A stretch of DNA of 64,000 nt from AP-15 sp963775875 (lineage in GTDB: Bacteria > Pseudomonadota > Alphaproteobacteria > ATCC43930 > CGMCC-115725): assembly GCA_963775875.1 (NCBI GenBank), contig CAVZKP010000040.1:31411-95410 (forward strand). The letters run 5' to 3'. The first letter of the stretch is position 1; each line of letters opens with the position of its first letter. The position numbers were made by a program, and so were the translations under genes. Positions 9,244-19,038 of this stretch are shown here, piece by piece. Below the pieces are notes generated by a model. That model was not told the DNA's origin and did no database searches. It worked only from the letters and a program-made list of their open reading frames with translations.

Positions 9244-10355
9244 GCCGCACGCCCCTGCAATGCATTGCCGGGTTCGAGCGCCAGCGCCATTCGCGCCAGG
9301 TGCCGGGTGGCGTCGCGCCGGCCGAAACTCCGCGCAGATTGCGCCGCGAGAATCAGCGCTGCATCGTCGCCCAGGAGATGTTGCAGCAAAGCAGCAAGGG
9401 TATCGGGCCGCAGATCCGTTTGCGCGACGACCCATCCGCCCCCGGCCGCGGCGAAAGCCCGCGCGTTCGCGGTCTGATGGTCGTCGGTGGCATGCGGATA
9501 GGGGATCAACAATGCCGGCCGGCCGATCGCCGACAGCTCGGCCACGGTCGATGCCCCGGCCCGGCAAATCGCCAGCTGCGCGCGCGCCATCCGCTGCGGC
9601 ACATCGGCGAAAAAACTGTCGATTTCTGCGGCGATTCCGGTTTCGGCATAGGCTTTGACAACGGCTGCGAGATCCTCCGGGCGCGCCTGCTGGCTTACCT
9701 TCAGCGCGGCGCGCAGATCTGTCGGCAATCGCGCCAGCGCCGCCGGCATAATCTCGCTCAAAACGTGTGCGCCCTGGCTGCCGCCGAGGATCAGCAACTC
9801 GAATGTCCCACCCGGTGAGGACGGCCTGTAGGCGGGCTCGCCGATGGCGAGGATCGACGGCCGCACCGGGTTCCCGGTATGGACGGCGCGGGCGCTATCG
9901 GCCGCCCGCATCGCGGCGGTCTCGGGAAAGCCGGTGGCGATTCGCCCCACCCGCGGCGCCAGCAGCCGGTTGGCGCGCCCGAGCACAGCGTTCTGCTCGT
10001 GGATCAGGGTCGGCAGCCCGAGCGACGTCGCGGCCAGCATGGTCGGCACCGATGGGTAGCCGCCAAAACCGATGACCGCCTGCGGTGCCAGCCGGCGCAG
10101 CAGCCGGCGCGCCTGAACCGTGCCTGCCGCCAGTTCCGCCAGGCCGCGCGCGGCCTGAACCGGACCGCCGCCGAGCCGTCCGGCACGCACCCGATGAACC
10201 GTGACTCCGGGAACGCCCAAGGCGAAAGCATCCGCCCGCGAATCGGTCAACAGATGCACTTGCCGGCGGCGTTCGACGAGTTCGCTCGCCAGCGCCTCTG
10301 CCGGGAACAGATGGCCGCCGGTGCCGCCGGCGGCGAGAACAAAGGTGGCGCTCAC
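9240..10355 (-). CDS. murG: lipid II synthase (GlcNAc transferase)
   Basis: MurG transfers GlcNAc from UDP-GlcNAc to lipid I on the inner face of the cytoplasmic membrane, making lipid II. The start is GTG at 10355, overlapping the ftsW stop (GTGA), giving 371 residues. The N-terminal glycine loop AAGGTGGHLFPAEALA and the LIHEQNAVLGRANR segment are diagnostic. The C-terminal donor-binding domain carries LLILGGSQGAHVL and the CRAGASTVAEL motif. The GT-B fold is complete. Confidence 0.95.
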   Translation of the reverse strand: MSATFVLAAGGTGGHLFPAEALASELVERRRQVHLLTDSRADAFALGVPGVTVHRVRAGRLGGGPVQAARGLAELAAGTVQARRLLRRLAPQAVIGFGGYPSVPTMLAATSLGLPTLIHEQNAVLGRANRLLAPRVGRIATGFPETAAMRAADSARAVHTGNPVRPSILAIGEPAYRPSSPGGTFELLILGGSQGAHVLSEIMPAALARLPTDLRAALKVSQQARPEDLAAVVKAYAETGIAAEIDSFFADVPQRMARAQLAICRAGASTVAELSAIGRPALLIPYPHATDDHQTANARAFAAAGGGWVVAQTDLRPDTLAALLQHLLGDDAALILAAQSARSFGRRDATRHLARMALALEPGNALQGRAA

Positions 10356-11470
10356 AAGGCGCTTCCGGCGAGCCGGCGGCGGGTCAGCGCCAGCAGCATT
10401 CCCATCCCCAATCCGAGCGCGAGCATCGAGGAGCCGCCGTAGGATAGGAACGGCAGGGTCATCCCCTTGGTCGGCATCATACGCAAGGTCGAGGCCATGT
10501 TGATGACCGCCTGCAACCCGAACTGGGTCAACAGGCCGGTAGCCGAGAGCAGCACGAACAGGCTGCCCTCCTGGCGCAGCCGCGAAAGCCCGCGCAGCAC
10601 GATAAAGCCAAACACCGCGACCACGACGAGGCAGACGATCAGGCCGAATTCCTCGCCGGCGACGGCGAAGACGAAATCGGCATGGGCATCGGGCAGCACG
10701 TATTTGACCGTGCCCTCGCCCGGGCCACGGCCCCACAGCCCGCCATTGGCGAAGGCTTCGAGCGAGCGGTTGACCTGATAGCTGTCGCCCGCCGTCGGAT
10801 CGAGGAAATGATCGACCCGGATTCTGACATGCGGCAGCCAGGTATAGGCGGCGGCCAATGCTCCGACCCCGCCGAGGCCGAACAGCGCCGCCCAGTAGAG
10901 CCGCAACCCGGCCATGTAGAATTGGCCGAACCACACCGTGGCCACGACAGCAGCCATGCCGATATCGGGCTGGGCGATCAGCATCCCGACAATCAGCAGC
11001 AAAAGTGCCGCGCAGATCAGGTTGCCGGGAAAGCCCCGGCGCAGTTTTTGCTCCGAGAACAGCCAGGCCGAGACGACGGCGAAGCACGGCTTGACGAATT
11101 CGGAAGGCTGCAGCGCCACCAGCGGAAAATTGATCCAGCGGCGCGCGCCCTTGATTTCGGCGCCGACGACGAAGGTCAGCGCCAGCAGCACGAGCGAGAT
11201 GCCAAAGCCGATAAAGGCGATGCGGCGCACTGTCCGAGGCGTCTGCAACGAGACGACGAACATGACTGCGATCGTCACCGGCAGAAGGGCGAGATAACGG
11301 CGCACGAAGTGCAACCCGTCATAGCCGATGCGCTCGGCCACGGCCGGGCTCGCCGACAGGCTCATCACCACACCAAAGCCCATCAGCGCGGCGAGCGCGG
11401 CGAGGCTCCACCGGTCGACGGTCCACCACCAGCGCGCCACCGGGCTCTGATCGATGCGGGCGAACCTCAT
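10352..11470 (-). CDS. ftsW: peptidoglycan polymerase FtsW (SEDS family)
   Basis: FtsW is the multi-spanning SEDS glycosyltransferase that polymerises lipid II at the septum together with FtsI. The ATG at 11470 gives 372 residues with about ten membrane segments. Family landmarks are GARRWINFPLVALQPSEFVKP in the central loop and INMASTLRMMPTKGMTLPFLSYGGSSM near the C-terminus; I cite these only as landmarks. The frame extends upstream to 11626 but that part looks non-coding. The 162 bases between this gene and mraY are where murD normally sits. Confidence 0.94.
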   Translation of the reverse strand: MRFARIDQSPVARWWWTVDRWSLAALAALMGFGVVMSLSASPAVAERIGYDGLHFVRRYLALLPVTIAVMFVVSLQTPRTVRRIAFIGFGISLVLLALTFVVGAEIKGARRWINFPLVALQPSEFVKPCFAVVSAWLFSEQKLRRGFPGNLICAALLLLIVGMLIAQPDIGMAAVVATVWFGQFYMAGLRLYWAALFGLGGVGALAAAYTWLPHVRIRVDHFLDPTAGDSYQVNRSLEAFANGGLWGRGPGEGTVKYVLPDAHADFVFAVAGEEFGLIVCLVVVAVFGFIVLRGLSRLRQEGSLFVLLSATGLLTQFGLQAVINMASTLRMMPTKGMTLPFLSYGGSSMLALGLGMGMLLALTRRRLAGSAL

Positions 11471-11632
11471 TGGGATACGGTCCTCGCGATCCGGGCCGGG
11501 CATCCCGCCGGGTCGAACCGCCGGCCCACCGTTGAGCCGGCACGCCCCACATATATAGATGATCCTGATGCGCCCAGCTACTATCTGTGCGATGCTCCGG
11601 TTCTGCGCGATGCCCCGGCCGATCATCGCCCG
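11471..11632 (-). other. mraY-ftsW gap: site of the missing murD
   Basis: In most proteobacterial dcw clusters murD lies between mraY and ftsW. Here only 162 bases separate the two genes, and no frame encodes any recognisable Mur ligase remnant. On the minus strand the segment contains short AT-richer stretches (around 11548-11565) that could host a weak promoter for ftsW, but no convincing -35/-10 pair was seen. Confidence 0.6.
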
Positions 11633-12721
11633 TTACCGCAGCTTCAACGTGGCCAGCCCGGCGATCGCCAGGATCGAGGCGATGATCCAGAAGCGGATGA
11701 CGATCGTCGGCTCCTGCCAGCCTTTCTGCTCGAAATGATGGTGCAGCGGCGCCATCCGGAATACGCGGCGGCCGGTAATCTTGAAGCTGGCGACCTGGAC
11801 GATGACCGAGACCGCCTCGAGCACAAACAACCCGCCGATGATCGCCAGCACCAATTCGTGCTTGGTGACGATGCTGATCGTGCCGAGCGCGCCGCCGATC
11901 GACAGCGAGCCGGTATCGCCCATGAACACCATCGCCGGGGGCGCGTTGAACCACAGAAAGCCGAGGCTGGCCCCGACCATGGCGCCGCAAAACACCGTCA
12001 GCTCGCCGGCGCCCGGAACGTGGTGGATTTGCAGGTAGTTGGCAAAGATCGCGTTGCCGACGAAATAGGCGATCAACGCAAAGCAGCCGGCCGCGATCAT
12101 CGCCGGCACGATGGCGAGCCCGTCGAGCCCGTCGGTCAGGTTGACCGCGTTCGACGCGCCGATGATGACGACGACGCCGAACGGCACGAACAGCCCGTCG
12201 AGATCGATCAGCACGTTCTTGAAAAACGGGACGGCGAGGGTGTTCGCTAGCGGCGCCGGGGTCACATGGCCGAGGGCGACGCAGGCGAGCGCGCCGACCC
12301 CGATTTCGAGCGCGATCTTGGTCCAGCCGGACAGTCCGCGATGTGAATTGCTGGTCAGTTTCTTGTAATCGTCAAAGAAACCGATCAGCCCGAAACCGAC
12401 GGTGACCAGCAGCACGATCCAGACATAGGGGTTGGTCAGATCCGCCCACAGCAGGGTCGCGACGGTCAGCGCCAGCAGGATCAGGAACCCGCCCATCGTC
12501 GGCGTGCCCTTTTTGCGGACCAGGTGGCCGGCGGGGCCGTCGAGGCGAATCGGCTGCCCATTGGTTTGCTTCGACCGCAGCCAGGCAATGATCGGCTTGC
12601 CAAAAGCAAAGCTGATCAGCAGCGCGGTGACTACCGCCCCGCCCGAGCGAAACGTGATGTAGCGGAACAGATTGAACGCTTGGAAGTGATCGGCCAGCGG
12701 AAACAGGAGCGGGTAAAGCAT
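11633..12721 (-). CDS. mraY: phospho-N-acetylmuramoyl-pentapeptide-transferase
   Basis: MraY attaches phospho-MurNAc-pentapeptide to undecaprenyl phosphate, forming lipid I. The ATG at 12721, four bases after the murF stop, gives 362 residues and about ten membrane helices. The catalytic acidic motif GFFDDYKKLTSNSHRGLS, the nucleotide-site NLTDGLDGLA and the histidine cluster MAPLHHHFEQKGW are all intact. It is the last gene before the murD gap. Confidence 0.96.
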   Translation of the reverse strand: MLYPLLFPLADHFQAFNLFRYITFRSGGAVVTALLISFAFGKPIIAWLRSKQTNGQPIRLDGPAGHLVRKKGTPTMGGFLILLALTVATLLWADLTNPYVWIVLLVTVGFGLIGFFDDYKKLTSNSHRGLSGWTKIALEIGVGALACVALGHVTPAPLANTLAVPFFKNVLIDLDGLFVPFGVVVIIGASNAVNLTDGLDGLAIVPAMIAAGCFALIAYFVGNAIFANYLQIHHVPGAGELTVFCGAMVGASLGFLWFNAPPAMVFMGDTGSLSIGGALGTISIVTKHELVLAIIGGLFVLEAVSVIVQVASFKITGRRVFRMAPLHHHFEQKGWQEPTIVIRFWIIASILAIAGLATLKLR

Positions 12722-12725
12722 CGGA

Positions 12726-14132
12726 TCAGCTCTCGCGCCGAGCCGATTCGGCGGCGAGCCGCGCGACGACATGGCCGAGGCGCACGCCATAGGAGCCTTT
12801 GACCGTCACGACATCGCCGGGATTGAGGAAATCAAGAAGCGCAGGGATAGCCTGATCGGCGGACCGCCACAACCCGCCCCGGCGCCCCTCGGGCACAAGC
12901 TCGTAGAGGGCCGCCATCGCGTCGCCGACCAGGAACACACGGTCGATCCCCGCCGCGGCAAGCGGGGTCGCCAGTTCGCGGTGGAAACGCTCGGCCGCGT
13001 CGCCGAGTTCGAGCATGTCGCCGAGCACCACCACCCGACGGCCGCCAGCCGTCGTCTCGGTGGCGGCGAGCACCGCAAGCGCGGCCGCAACCGCCGCCGG
13101 GCTGGAATTGTAGCTCTCGTCGATCAGGGTCAATATCCCGCCCCGCCAGGCGAGCTGGTGGCGCCGTCCGCGGCCCGGCATCGCTTCGAGTTCGGTGAGC
13201 GCCGCCGCGGCGGATCGCCAGTCGCAACCCGCCGCCAGCGCAGCGCCGAGGACGGCAAGCGCGTTCATGACCCAGTGCCGACCGGGAAGGGGCAGGCGAA
13301 AGCGCAGCGGCGAGCCGGCGATGACCACCTCGGCCGTGCTGCCGTTGGGCTCCAATACGCAATCGACGAGTCGAATTGTGGCTTCGGGGTCGGCGCCAAA
13401 GCCGATCACCCGGGCCGCCCCGGCGTTCCTCGCCGCTGCGGCCAGGCCGGGAAAGTGGGGATTGTCCCGGTTCAGCACCGCGGCGCCGCCGGGCTCGAGG
13501 CCAAGAAAGATTTCAGCCTTGGCCTCGGCGATGGCCGCGACCGATCCGAAAAAGCCGAGATGGGCCGGCTCGACCGTCGTGATCACCGCGATATGGGGCC
13601 GCGCCAGCCGAGTCAGCGCGGCAATTTCGCCGGGATGGTTCATTCCCAGCTCGAACACGCCGTAAGCGGCGCCGGGCGGCAGGCGGGCCAGCGACAACGG
13701 AGCGCCCCAATGATTATTCAGGCTGCCGGCGGAGACGAAAGTCGGACCGCAGGCGCCCAGCGCCAGGCGCAGCGCCTCCTTGGTCCCGGTCTTGCCGACG
13801 CTGCCGGTCACCGCCACGATCCGCGCGAAGCTGCGGGCGCGGGCAAAGCCGCCGAGGGCGCGTAGCCCGACGAGCGTATCCTCGACGCGCAGCAGCGCCG
13901 CCCCCGCCGGCGGCCTGGGGATCTCGCGATCGACTATGGCCGCGGCGGCGCCGCGTTCGAATGCCGCAGCGACAAAATCGTGGCCATCATGATTGGGGCC
14001 GTGAAGGGCAACGAACAGATCGCCAGCGGCGAGCGTGCGGCTGTCGATCGAAACGCCCGTTGCCGCCCAACCGAGAGCGCTGGTGCCGCCGGTCGCCCGG
14101 ACGGCGTCCGCGGCCGACCACAACGGCGTCAT
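12726..14132 (-). CDS. murF: UDP-MurNAc-tripeptide--D-alanyl-D-alanine ligase
   Basis: MurF adds the D-Ala-D-Ala dipeptide made by Ddl to UDP-MurNAc-tripeptide. The ATG at 14132 overlaps the murE stop (ATGA) and yields 468 residues. The P-loop is VTGSVGKTGTKEAL, the MurF form with GSxGKT. The central domain carries GVFELGMNHPGEIAAL and the C-terminal domain LIDESYNSSPAAV, both MurF signatures. Length and domain order are normal. Confidence 0.95.
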   Translation of the reverse strand: MTPLWSAADAVRATGGTSALGWAATGVSIDSRTLAAGDLFVALHGPNHDGHDFVAAAFERGAAAAIVDREIPRPPAGAALLRVEDTLVGLRALGGFARARSFARIVAVTGSVGKTGTKEALRLALGACGPTFVSAGSLNNHWGAPLSLARLPPGAAYGVFELGMNHPGEIAALTRLARPHIAVITTVEPAHLGFFGSVAAIAEAKAEIFLGLEPGGAAVLNRDNPHFPGLAAAARNAGAARVIGFGADPEATIRLVDCVLEPNGSTAEVVIAGSPLRFRLPLPGRHWVMNALAVLGAALAAGCDWRSAAAALTELEAMPGRGRRHQLAWRGGILTLIDESYNSSPAAVAAALAVLAATETTAGGRRVVVLGDMLELGDAAERFHRELATPLAAAGIDRVFLVGDAMAALYELVPEGRRGGLWRSADQAIPALLDFLNPGDVVTVKGSYGVRLGHVVARLAAESARRES

Positions 14133-15631
14133 CTGCCGCCTCGCGCGATGGCTGCAACCCGGCTGCGACCGGCGCATTCGCGGGCAACCACGGCATCGTC
14201 GAAGGGGAAGGTCTCGCCGCCGACGATCTGCCCGGTCTCGTGACCCTTGCCGGCGATCACCAGCAGGTCGCCGGGGCCGAGATCGGCGATCGCGGCTTCA
14301 ATCGCGCGTCGGCGATCGCCGATCTCGATAGCCTCCGGCGCAGCGGCGAGGATCGCGTGGCGGATCTCCGCCGGGTCCTCGCCGCGCGGATTGTCATCGG
14401 TCACGTAAACCCGGTCGGCGGCATCCGCCGCGACGCGCCCCATCAGCGCCCGCTTGCCCGGGTCGCGGTCGCCACCGCAGCCGAACAGCGCCACCAGACG
14501 CGCGGCGGCATGCGGGCGAAGCGCGGAGAGCACGGCAGCGAGCGCGTCAGGGGTATGCGCATAATCGACGACGATCGGAGCGCCGCCCTCACCTTCGGCG
14601 ACGAATTCGAGCCGGCCTGGAACCCCGCTCAAGCCGGCGAGCGACGCAATCGCCGCTTCGGCCGGAATCCCGGTGGCGATCGCCAGACCCAGCGCGCATA
14701 GCGCGTTCATCACCTGAAATTCGCCGAGCAGCGGCAGTCGCAGATCGTGGCGCCGTCCAAAAATCTCGAGCACCAGATCCTGACCGCGGTCCCGCGGCCG
14801 TGACGTCATCACCCGCAAATCGGCGCCCCGTTCGGCGCCGTAGCCGAGAACCGGATGCCCGCGCTCGCGGCACAGCGCCGCCAGATGCGAAAATTCCCCG
14901 CTGTCGCGGTTGAGGATCGCCGGCCGCCCCGGCGCCAACAGATCGGTGAACAGCCGTTCCTTGGCGGCGCGGTACTGCGCCATGTCACGGTGGTAGTCGA
15001 GATGATCGCGGGTGAGGTTGGTAAAGGCGGCTGCGGCGACCGCCAGGCCGTCGAGGCGGAACTGGGCCAGACCGTGGCTCGACGCCTCGACCGCGACATG
15101 CTCGACCCCCTCTCCGCAAAGGACGGCGAGGTCGCGGTGGAGGGCGATCGGGTCGGGCGTCGTCAGCGCACCCGGACGGCGCCCGGCCGGAGTCACCAGG
15201 CCGAGGGTGCCGAGGCTGGCCGCGGGATGACCGCCGGCGGTCCAGATCTCACGGGTGAAATGGGCGACCGAAGTCTTGCCGTTGGTGCCGGTGACGGCGG
15301 CGATGGTTCGCGGCTGCCGGCGGTAAAAGCGCGCCGCCAGCTGCGCCAGGCGGCGCTGCGGGTTCCCATCGGTGACGACCGTCACCCGGGCGCGCGATTC
15401 CGCCGTGAGGTCGAGCGCCGCCGCGTCGTCGGTCAGGATCGCGACCGCGCCGCGGGCTACCGCATCGTCGGCGAACTTCCTGCCGTCGAGCCGCGAGCCG
15501 GGCAGAGCGGCGAACAGAAAACCAGGAAGCGCCGCACGCGAATCGGCAGTAAGCCCGACAATTTCCGGATCGCCCTGCAGGCCGGATGCGGCCGGGCGAT
15601 GGAGGACGCCGATCAGCTCAGTAACCTTCAA
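14129..15631 (-). CDS. murE: UDP-MurNAc-L-Ala-D-Glu--2,6-diaminopimelate ligase
   Basis: MurE adds the third stem residue. The 500-residue protein has the P-loop VTGTNGKTSVAHF and the motif DDNPR (in YVTDDNPRGEDP), which in this family selects meso-diaminopimelate over lysine, so the peptidoglycan is predicted to be the Gram-negative type. The start appears to be TTG at 15631, within the last codons of ftsI (14-base overlap). No better ATG lies nearby, and the N-terminal MKVTELIGVL matches the family. Its substrate requires D-Glu at position two, supplied here by MurD2 plus MurL. Confidence 0.95.
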   Translation of the reverse strand: MKVTELIGVLHRPAASGLQGDPEIVGLTADSRAALPGFLFAALPGSRLDGRKFADDAVARGAVAILTDDAAALDLTAESRARVTVVTDGNPQRRLAQLAARFYRRQPRTIAAVTGTNGKTSVAHFTREIWTAGGHPAASLGTLGLVTPAGRRPGALTTPDPIALHRDLAVLCGEGVEHVAVEASSHGLAQFRLDGLAVAAAAFTNLTRDHLDYHRDMAQYRAAKERLFTDLLAPGRPAILNRDSGEFSHLAALCRERGHPVLGYGAERGADLRVMTSRPRDRGQDLVLEIFGRRHDLRLPLLGEFQVMNALCALGLAIATGIPAEAAIASLAGLSGVPGRLEFVAEGEGGAPIVVDYAHTPDALAAVLSALRPHAAARLVALFGCGGDRDPGKRALMGRVAADAADRVYVTDDNPRGEDPAEIRHAILAAAPEAIEIGDRRRAIEAAIADLGPGDLLVIAGKGHETGQIVGGETFPFDDAVVARECAGRSRVAAIARGGR

Positions 15632-17390
15632 TCCGCTTACCTTGCAGGCTTACCGGCATCAATGCTTGTGCGACCGCGGGCGAGGATTCGTCGACCGGCT
15701 GCACTCCGAGCAGCGGGGCGATGCGCACGATGGTGCGGCCCACGGCCGGGGCCGCGGTCCAGCCGGCGGTGGCGTAACCGTGGCTCGCCTTGGTGCCGTG
15801 TGGCTCGTCGACCATCGCCAGGACCAGGTATTTGGGGGCGGTCATCGGGAAGACGCCGAGAAAGCTCGAAAGCAGCTTTCGGTCGGCATAGCGGGCGCCG
15901 ACGACCTTATCCGCGGTACCGGTCTTGCCGCCGACAACGTAGCCCGGCGCGTCCACCATCTCGCCGGTGCCGTATTGGACGACCAGCCGCAACAGTTTAC
16001 GCATGTGATCGGAGGTTTCCGGTGAAATCACCTGTCGGCCTTGCGGCGCATCGCCCGGCGGTATTTTGAGCAGTGTCGCCTGACGCAGCACCCCGCCATT
16101 GACCAGCGCCGAGGCCCCGCTGGCGATCTGCAGCGGCGTCTCCGAGATGCCGTGGCCAAAGCCGATGGTCATGACGTTGACCTCGCGCCAGTGCGTCGGA
16201 TAGTGCGGCCTGCCGATCTCCTTCAGCTCGAAGGTCGGCGATGTCAGCAGGCCGAACCGGCGCAGATATTCCTGCTGCCGCTCGGCGCCGACCGCAAGCG
16301 CGATCTTGGCCTCGCCGATGTTCGACGAGTACATCAGGATTTCCGGTACGCTGAGCGGGCGATGCTTGCCGTGATAGTCGGAGATCGTGAACCGCCCAAT
16401 TCGGATCGGGTGCGTCGCGTCGAAAACCCCGGTCATCGTGGTGGCGCCCGAATCGAGCGCCATCGCCGTGGTGAAGATCTTGAACACCGAGCCGATCTCG
16501 TAATCGCCGAGAGTGACCCGGTTGAACATCCGCTCGGCCACTGGAATGTTCGGATGGTTGGGGTCGGGCGCGTCCGGATGGTTCGGATCGAAATCGGGCA
16601 ACGACACCAGCGCCAGCACTTCGCCGGTGTTGACGTTCATGATCAGCCCGGCGCCGCCCTTGGCGGTGAAATCGTCGACTACGCGCTGCAATTCTTCGCG
16701 CAGGATATACTGCAGGCGAAGATCGATCGATAGTTGCAGCGGCTCCTGACGGCCGCGCAGCTGGTCGTCGAGGCCGCGCTCGATCCCCGCCAGCCCGTTG
16801 TCGTCGATCCCGGTATATCCGAGCGCATGCGACAGCAGGCTGCCATAGGGGTAGACGCGGCGCTCCTCGTGAGCGAATTGCAGCCCCGGTATGCCGAGCT
16901 GGTTGACCGCGTATTCCTGGTCGGGGGTCAAACGGCGCCGGACCCAGACAAAGCCCTTGGCTGAGGTCAGCTTGGCAAAGAGCTCGGCGCGGTTGAGACC
17001 CGGCAAGGTGGCGACGAGCTTGCTGGTCACCTCCGCGGGATCGACGATCTGCCGCGGATTGGCGTAAAGCGAGGGCGTATCGAGCGTCGTCGCCAGCAAC
17101 CTGCCGTCACGGTCGATGATGTCGGCGCGACCGGGCGGTGGCGGCGGCGTCGGGTTAAAGCGCGCAATATGCGGCACGGTAACGGCGCCGGGCAGCAGCG
17201 TGACCTGGACGAGCCGCCCGGCGATGACGGCGAAGAGCAGGATGAAGGCGGCGCCGGCGACCAGCAGCCGGGTGCGGCAGCCGTCCAAGGCCCGCCTCGC
17301 CGGCCCGTCCGGAACCACCGGCACGCAGGGCGGCGGCTTGAAATGCCGCGGGCGGCAGGGATTGTTGTCAAACTGGTGGACCGCGCTCAT
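15618..17390 (-). CDS. ftsI: septal peptidoglycan transpeptidase FtsI (PBP3)
   Basis: FtsI is the class B penicillin-binding protein that cross-links septal peptidoglycan with FtsW. The 590-residue product has a short cytoplasmic tail and one membrane anchor (LLVAGAAFILLFAVIAGRLV). A dimerisation domain follows, then the transpeptidase domain with the SxxK motif SVFK in EIGSVFKIFTT, the SSN motif in MYSSNIGEAK and KTG in VGGKTGTADK. The ATG at 17390 overlaps the ftsL stop by one base (TGATG); a GTG one codon earlier is also possible. Confidence 0.96.
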   Translation of the reverse strand: MSAVHQFDNNPCRPRHFKPPPCVPVVPDGPARRALDGCRTRLLVAGAAFILLFAVIAGRLVQVTLLPGAVTVPHIARFNPTPPPPPGRADIIDRDGRLLATTLDTPSLYANPRQIVDPAEVTSKLVATLPGLNRAELFAKLTSAKGFVWVRRRLTPDQEYAVNQLGIPGLQFAHEERRVYPYGSLLSHALGYTGIDDNGLAGIERGLDDQLRGRQEPLQLSIDLRLQYILREELQRVVDDFTAKGGAGLIMNVNTGEVLALVSLPDFDPNHPDAPDPNHPNIPVAERMFNRVTLGDYEIGSVFKIFTTAMALDSGATTMTGVFDATHPIRIGRFTISDYHGKHRPLSVPEILMYSSNIGEAKIALAVGAERQQEYLRRFGLLTSPTFELKEIGRPHYPTHWREVNVMTIGFGHGISETPLQIASGASALVNGGVLRQATLLKIPPGDAPQGRQVISPETSDHMRKLLRLVVQYGTGEMVDAPGYVVGGKTGTADKVVGARYADRKLLSSFLGVFPMTAPKYLVLAMVDEPHGTKASHGYATAGWTAAPAVGRTIVRIAPLLGVQPVDESSPAVAQALMPVSLQGKRIEGY

Positions 17391-17968
17391 CACCGGTTCT
17401 CCGCAATCCGCGCGATCAATTCATCGAGCGATTTAACCCGGGGCATCGGGCTCGGGCGCGCCGCCGCTTTGATCAGCAGCGGGCGGGCCGGCTCGGGTGC
17501 TGCCCCCCGGGTCTCCGCCGGCTCTCGCGTCTCGAGCGCGGCGGTCACCACCCGGGCGGGCTTTTCGGTCGGCCGGCTCGGCGCGGACGGTTGTTGGCTT
17601 GGCAGCGCCGCGCCCTGGGCGGGCGAGATTTCGGCGACGGCCGCGGCGTCCACAACCGGCGCCGGTGGTGGTGGCGGCGGTGCCGGTGGCGGGCGCATCG
17701 GAATGACGGCGACGCTGGCGATCAACTGCTTCGTCGCAATCGGCGCCAGGGACAAATAGCGCTGGTTCATCTGAGCGAGCGTGTCCGGCCGGTTCAGATA
17801 AGCCCATTCGGCGTCGAGCACGCGGATGTCGCGTTCGGCATCGTCCGCCCGTTTGGTGGTTTGGGCGAACTGGTCGGCGAGCGCCTGAACCTCGTACTTG
17901 ACCGCGAACATGGCAAAGCCGGTTGCCGATACCAGAACCAGCCAGAACAAGGCGGAGAGCCTGATCAT
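17390..17968 (-). CDS. ftsL: cell division protein FtsL with proline-rich tail
   Basis: FtsL is a bitopic coiled-coil protein of the FtsQLB complex. The 192-residue product starts with a membrane helix (LSALFWLVLVSATGFAMFAV), then a periplasmic coiled coil containing the typical RVLDAEWAYLNRPDTLAQM motif. After about residue 90 it continues as a low-complexity Pro/Ala tail (PPPAPPPPPPAPVV and beyond) that enterobacterial FtsL (about 120 residues) lacks; such tails occur in alphaproteobacteria. The ATG overlaps the rsmH stop (ATGA). Confidence 0.9.
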   Translation of the reverse strand: MIRLSALFWLVLVSATGFAMFAVKYEVQALADQFAQTTKRADDAERDIRVLDAEWAYLNRPDTLAQMNQRYLSLAPIATKQLIASVAVIPMRPPPAPPPPPPAPVVDAAAVAEISPAQGAALPSQQPSAPSRPTEKPARVVTAALETREPAETRGAAPEPARPLLIKAAARPSPMPRVKSLDELIARIAENR

Positions 17969-19038
17969 GCGGCGTGCCCTCGTTGCCGCTCGCGCCGCGG
18001 CGGCCAGGGTGGAGCGGCGGTTCGCTCGGCTGCACGCAGCCGCGCCGACCGCGCGCGCGGGTTGCGGGCGAGCTCGTCGGGGCCCGGCTTGAGCGCCCGG
18101 CGGTGCAGCAGACGGAAGCTCGGCGCCGCCGCCGCAGCGGCGACGGGCTCATGGCGTGAAGCGCGCGGCGCGGTGTCGCTGCGCCGCCGCAAAAAATCCT
18201 TGACCCGCCGATCTTCGAGCGAATGGAACGATACGATTGCCAGCCGGCCGCCCGGCATTAGCAGCCGCTCGGCCGCGCCGAGCCCGCGATCGAGCTGACC
18301 GAGCTCGTCGTTGACCGCGATGCGCAGCGCCTGAAAGGTGCGGGTCGCCGGATCGAGGCCAGGCTCGGCTCGAGGCACCGCGGCGCGGACGATCTGGGCG
18401 AGTTCGAGGGTGCGCCGGATCGGCTGCTGCTGCCGCGCCGCGGCGATCGCGCGCGCGATCCGGCGGGAAAAGCGCTCTTCGCCGAATTCCTGGATCAGCT
18501 GGGCGAGGTCATCCTCGGCGAGGGTCGCGACGAGATCGGCGGCGCTCTGTCCCGCCCCGCTCATGCGCATGTCGAGCGGCCCGTCGAGCCGGAACGAGAA
18601 ACCGCGTTCCGCGCTGTCGAGCTGCATCGAGGAAACGCCGAGATCGAGCGTGATTCCGGCGATTGGCCCCGGGGTTGTCGGCCGCGGCGCGGACGGCCCC
18701 GGCGCACGCAATGCCAGCAGCCGATCCATGTCGCCGAAATCGCCCTGGATAATGGCTAGCCGGCCGGCAGCGACGCCCGCCAGCTCATGGCCGCGCCGCA
18801 CCGCCTCGGGGTCGCGGTCGATCGCGATAACCCGACACTTGGCAGCGGCGAGCAACGCCCGGCTATAGCCGCCGGCGCCAAATGTGCCGTCGACATAAAG
18901 GGCATCGTCATGCGGCGACAGCGCCTCGACCACCGCTTCGACCAAGACCGGCACATGCCCGCCCGGATCCCTGGCCGGGCTTCCGGCGGCGCCGGCGCCA
19001 GGTTCCGGATGCGGCGGCGATGGACGGCCCCTCTTCAT
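17965..19038 (-). CDS. rsmH: 16S rRNA (cytosine1402-N4)-methyltransferase
   Basis: RsmH (MraW) methylates N4 of C1402 in the decoding centre of 16S rRNA using SAM. The 357-residue protein carries HVPVLVEAVVEAL, the SAM site YVDGTFGAGGYSRALL, IAIDRDPEAV, and the downstream LDLGVSSMQLDSAERGFSF motif diagnostic of the family. The N-terminal 25 residues (PSPPHPEPGAGAAG) are low-complexity and probably disordered. The start overlaps the mraZ stop (ATGA). Confidence 0.95.
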   Translation of the reverse strand: MKRGRPSPPHPEPGAGAAGSPARDPGGHVPVLVEAVVEALSPHDDALYVDGTFGAGGYSRALLAAAKCRVIAIDRDPEAVRRGHELAGVAAGRLAIIQGDFGDMDRLLALRAPGPSAPRPTTPGPIAGITLDLGVSSMQLDSAERGFSFRLDGPLDMRMSGAGQSAADLVATLAEDDLAQLIQEFGEERFSRRIARAIAAARQQQPIRRTLELAQIVRAAVPRAEPGLDPATRTFQALRIAVNDELGQLDRGLGAAERLLMPGGRLAIVSFHSLEDRRVKDFLRRRSDTAPRASRHEPVAAAAAAPSFRLLHRRALKPGPDELARNPRARSARLRAAERTAAPPWPPRRERQRGHAA

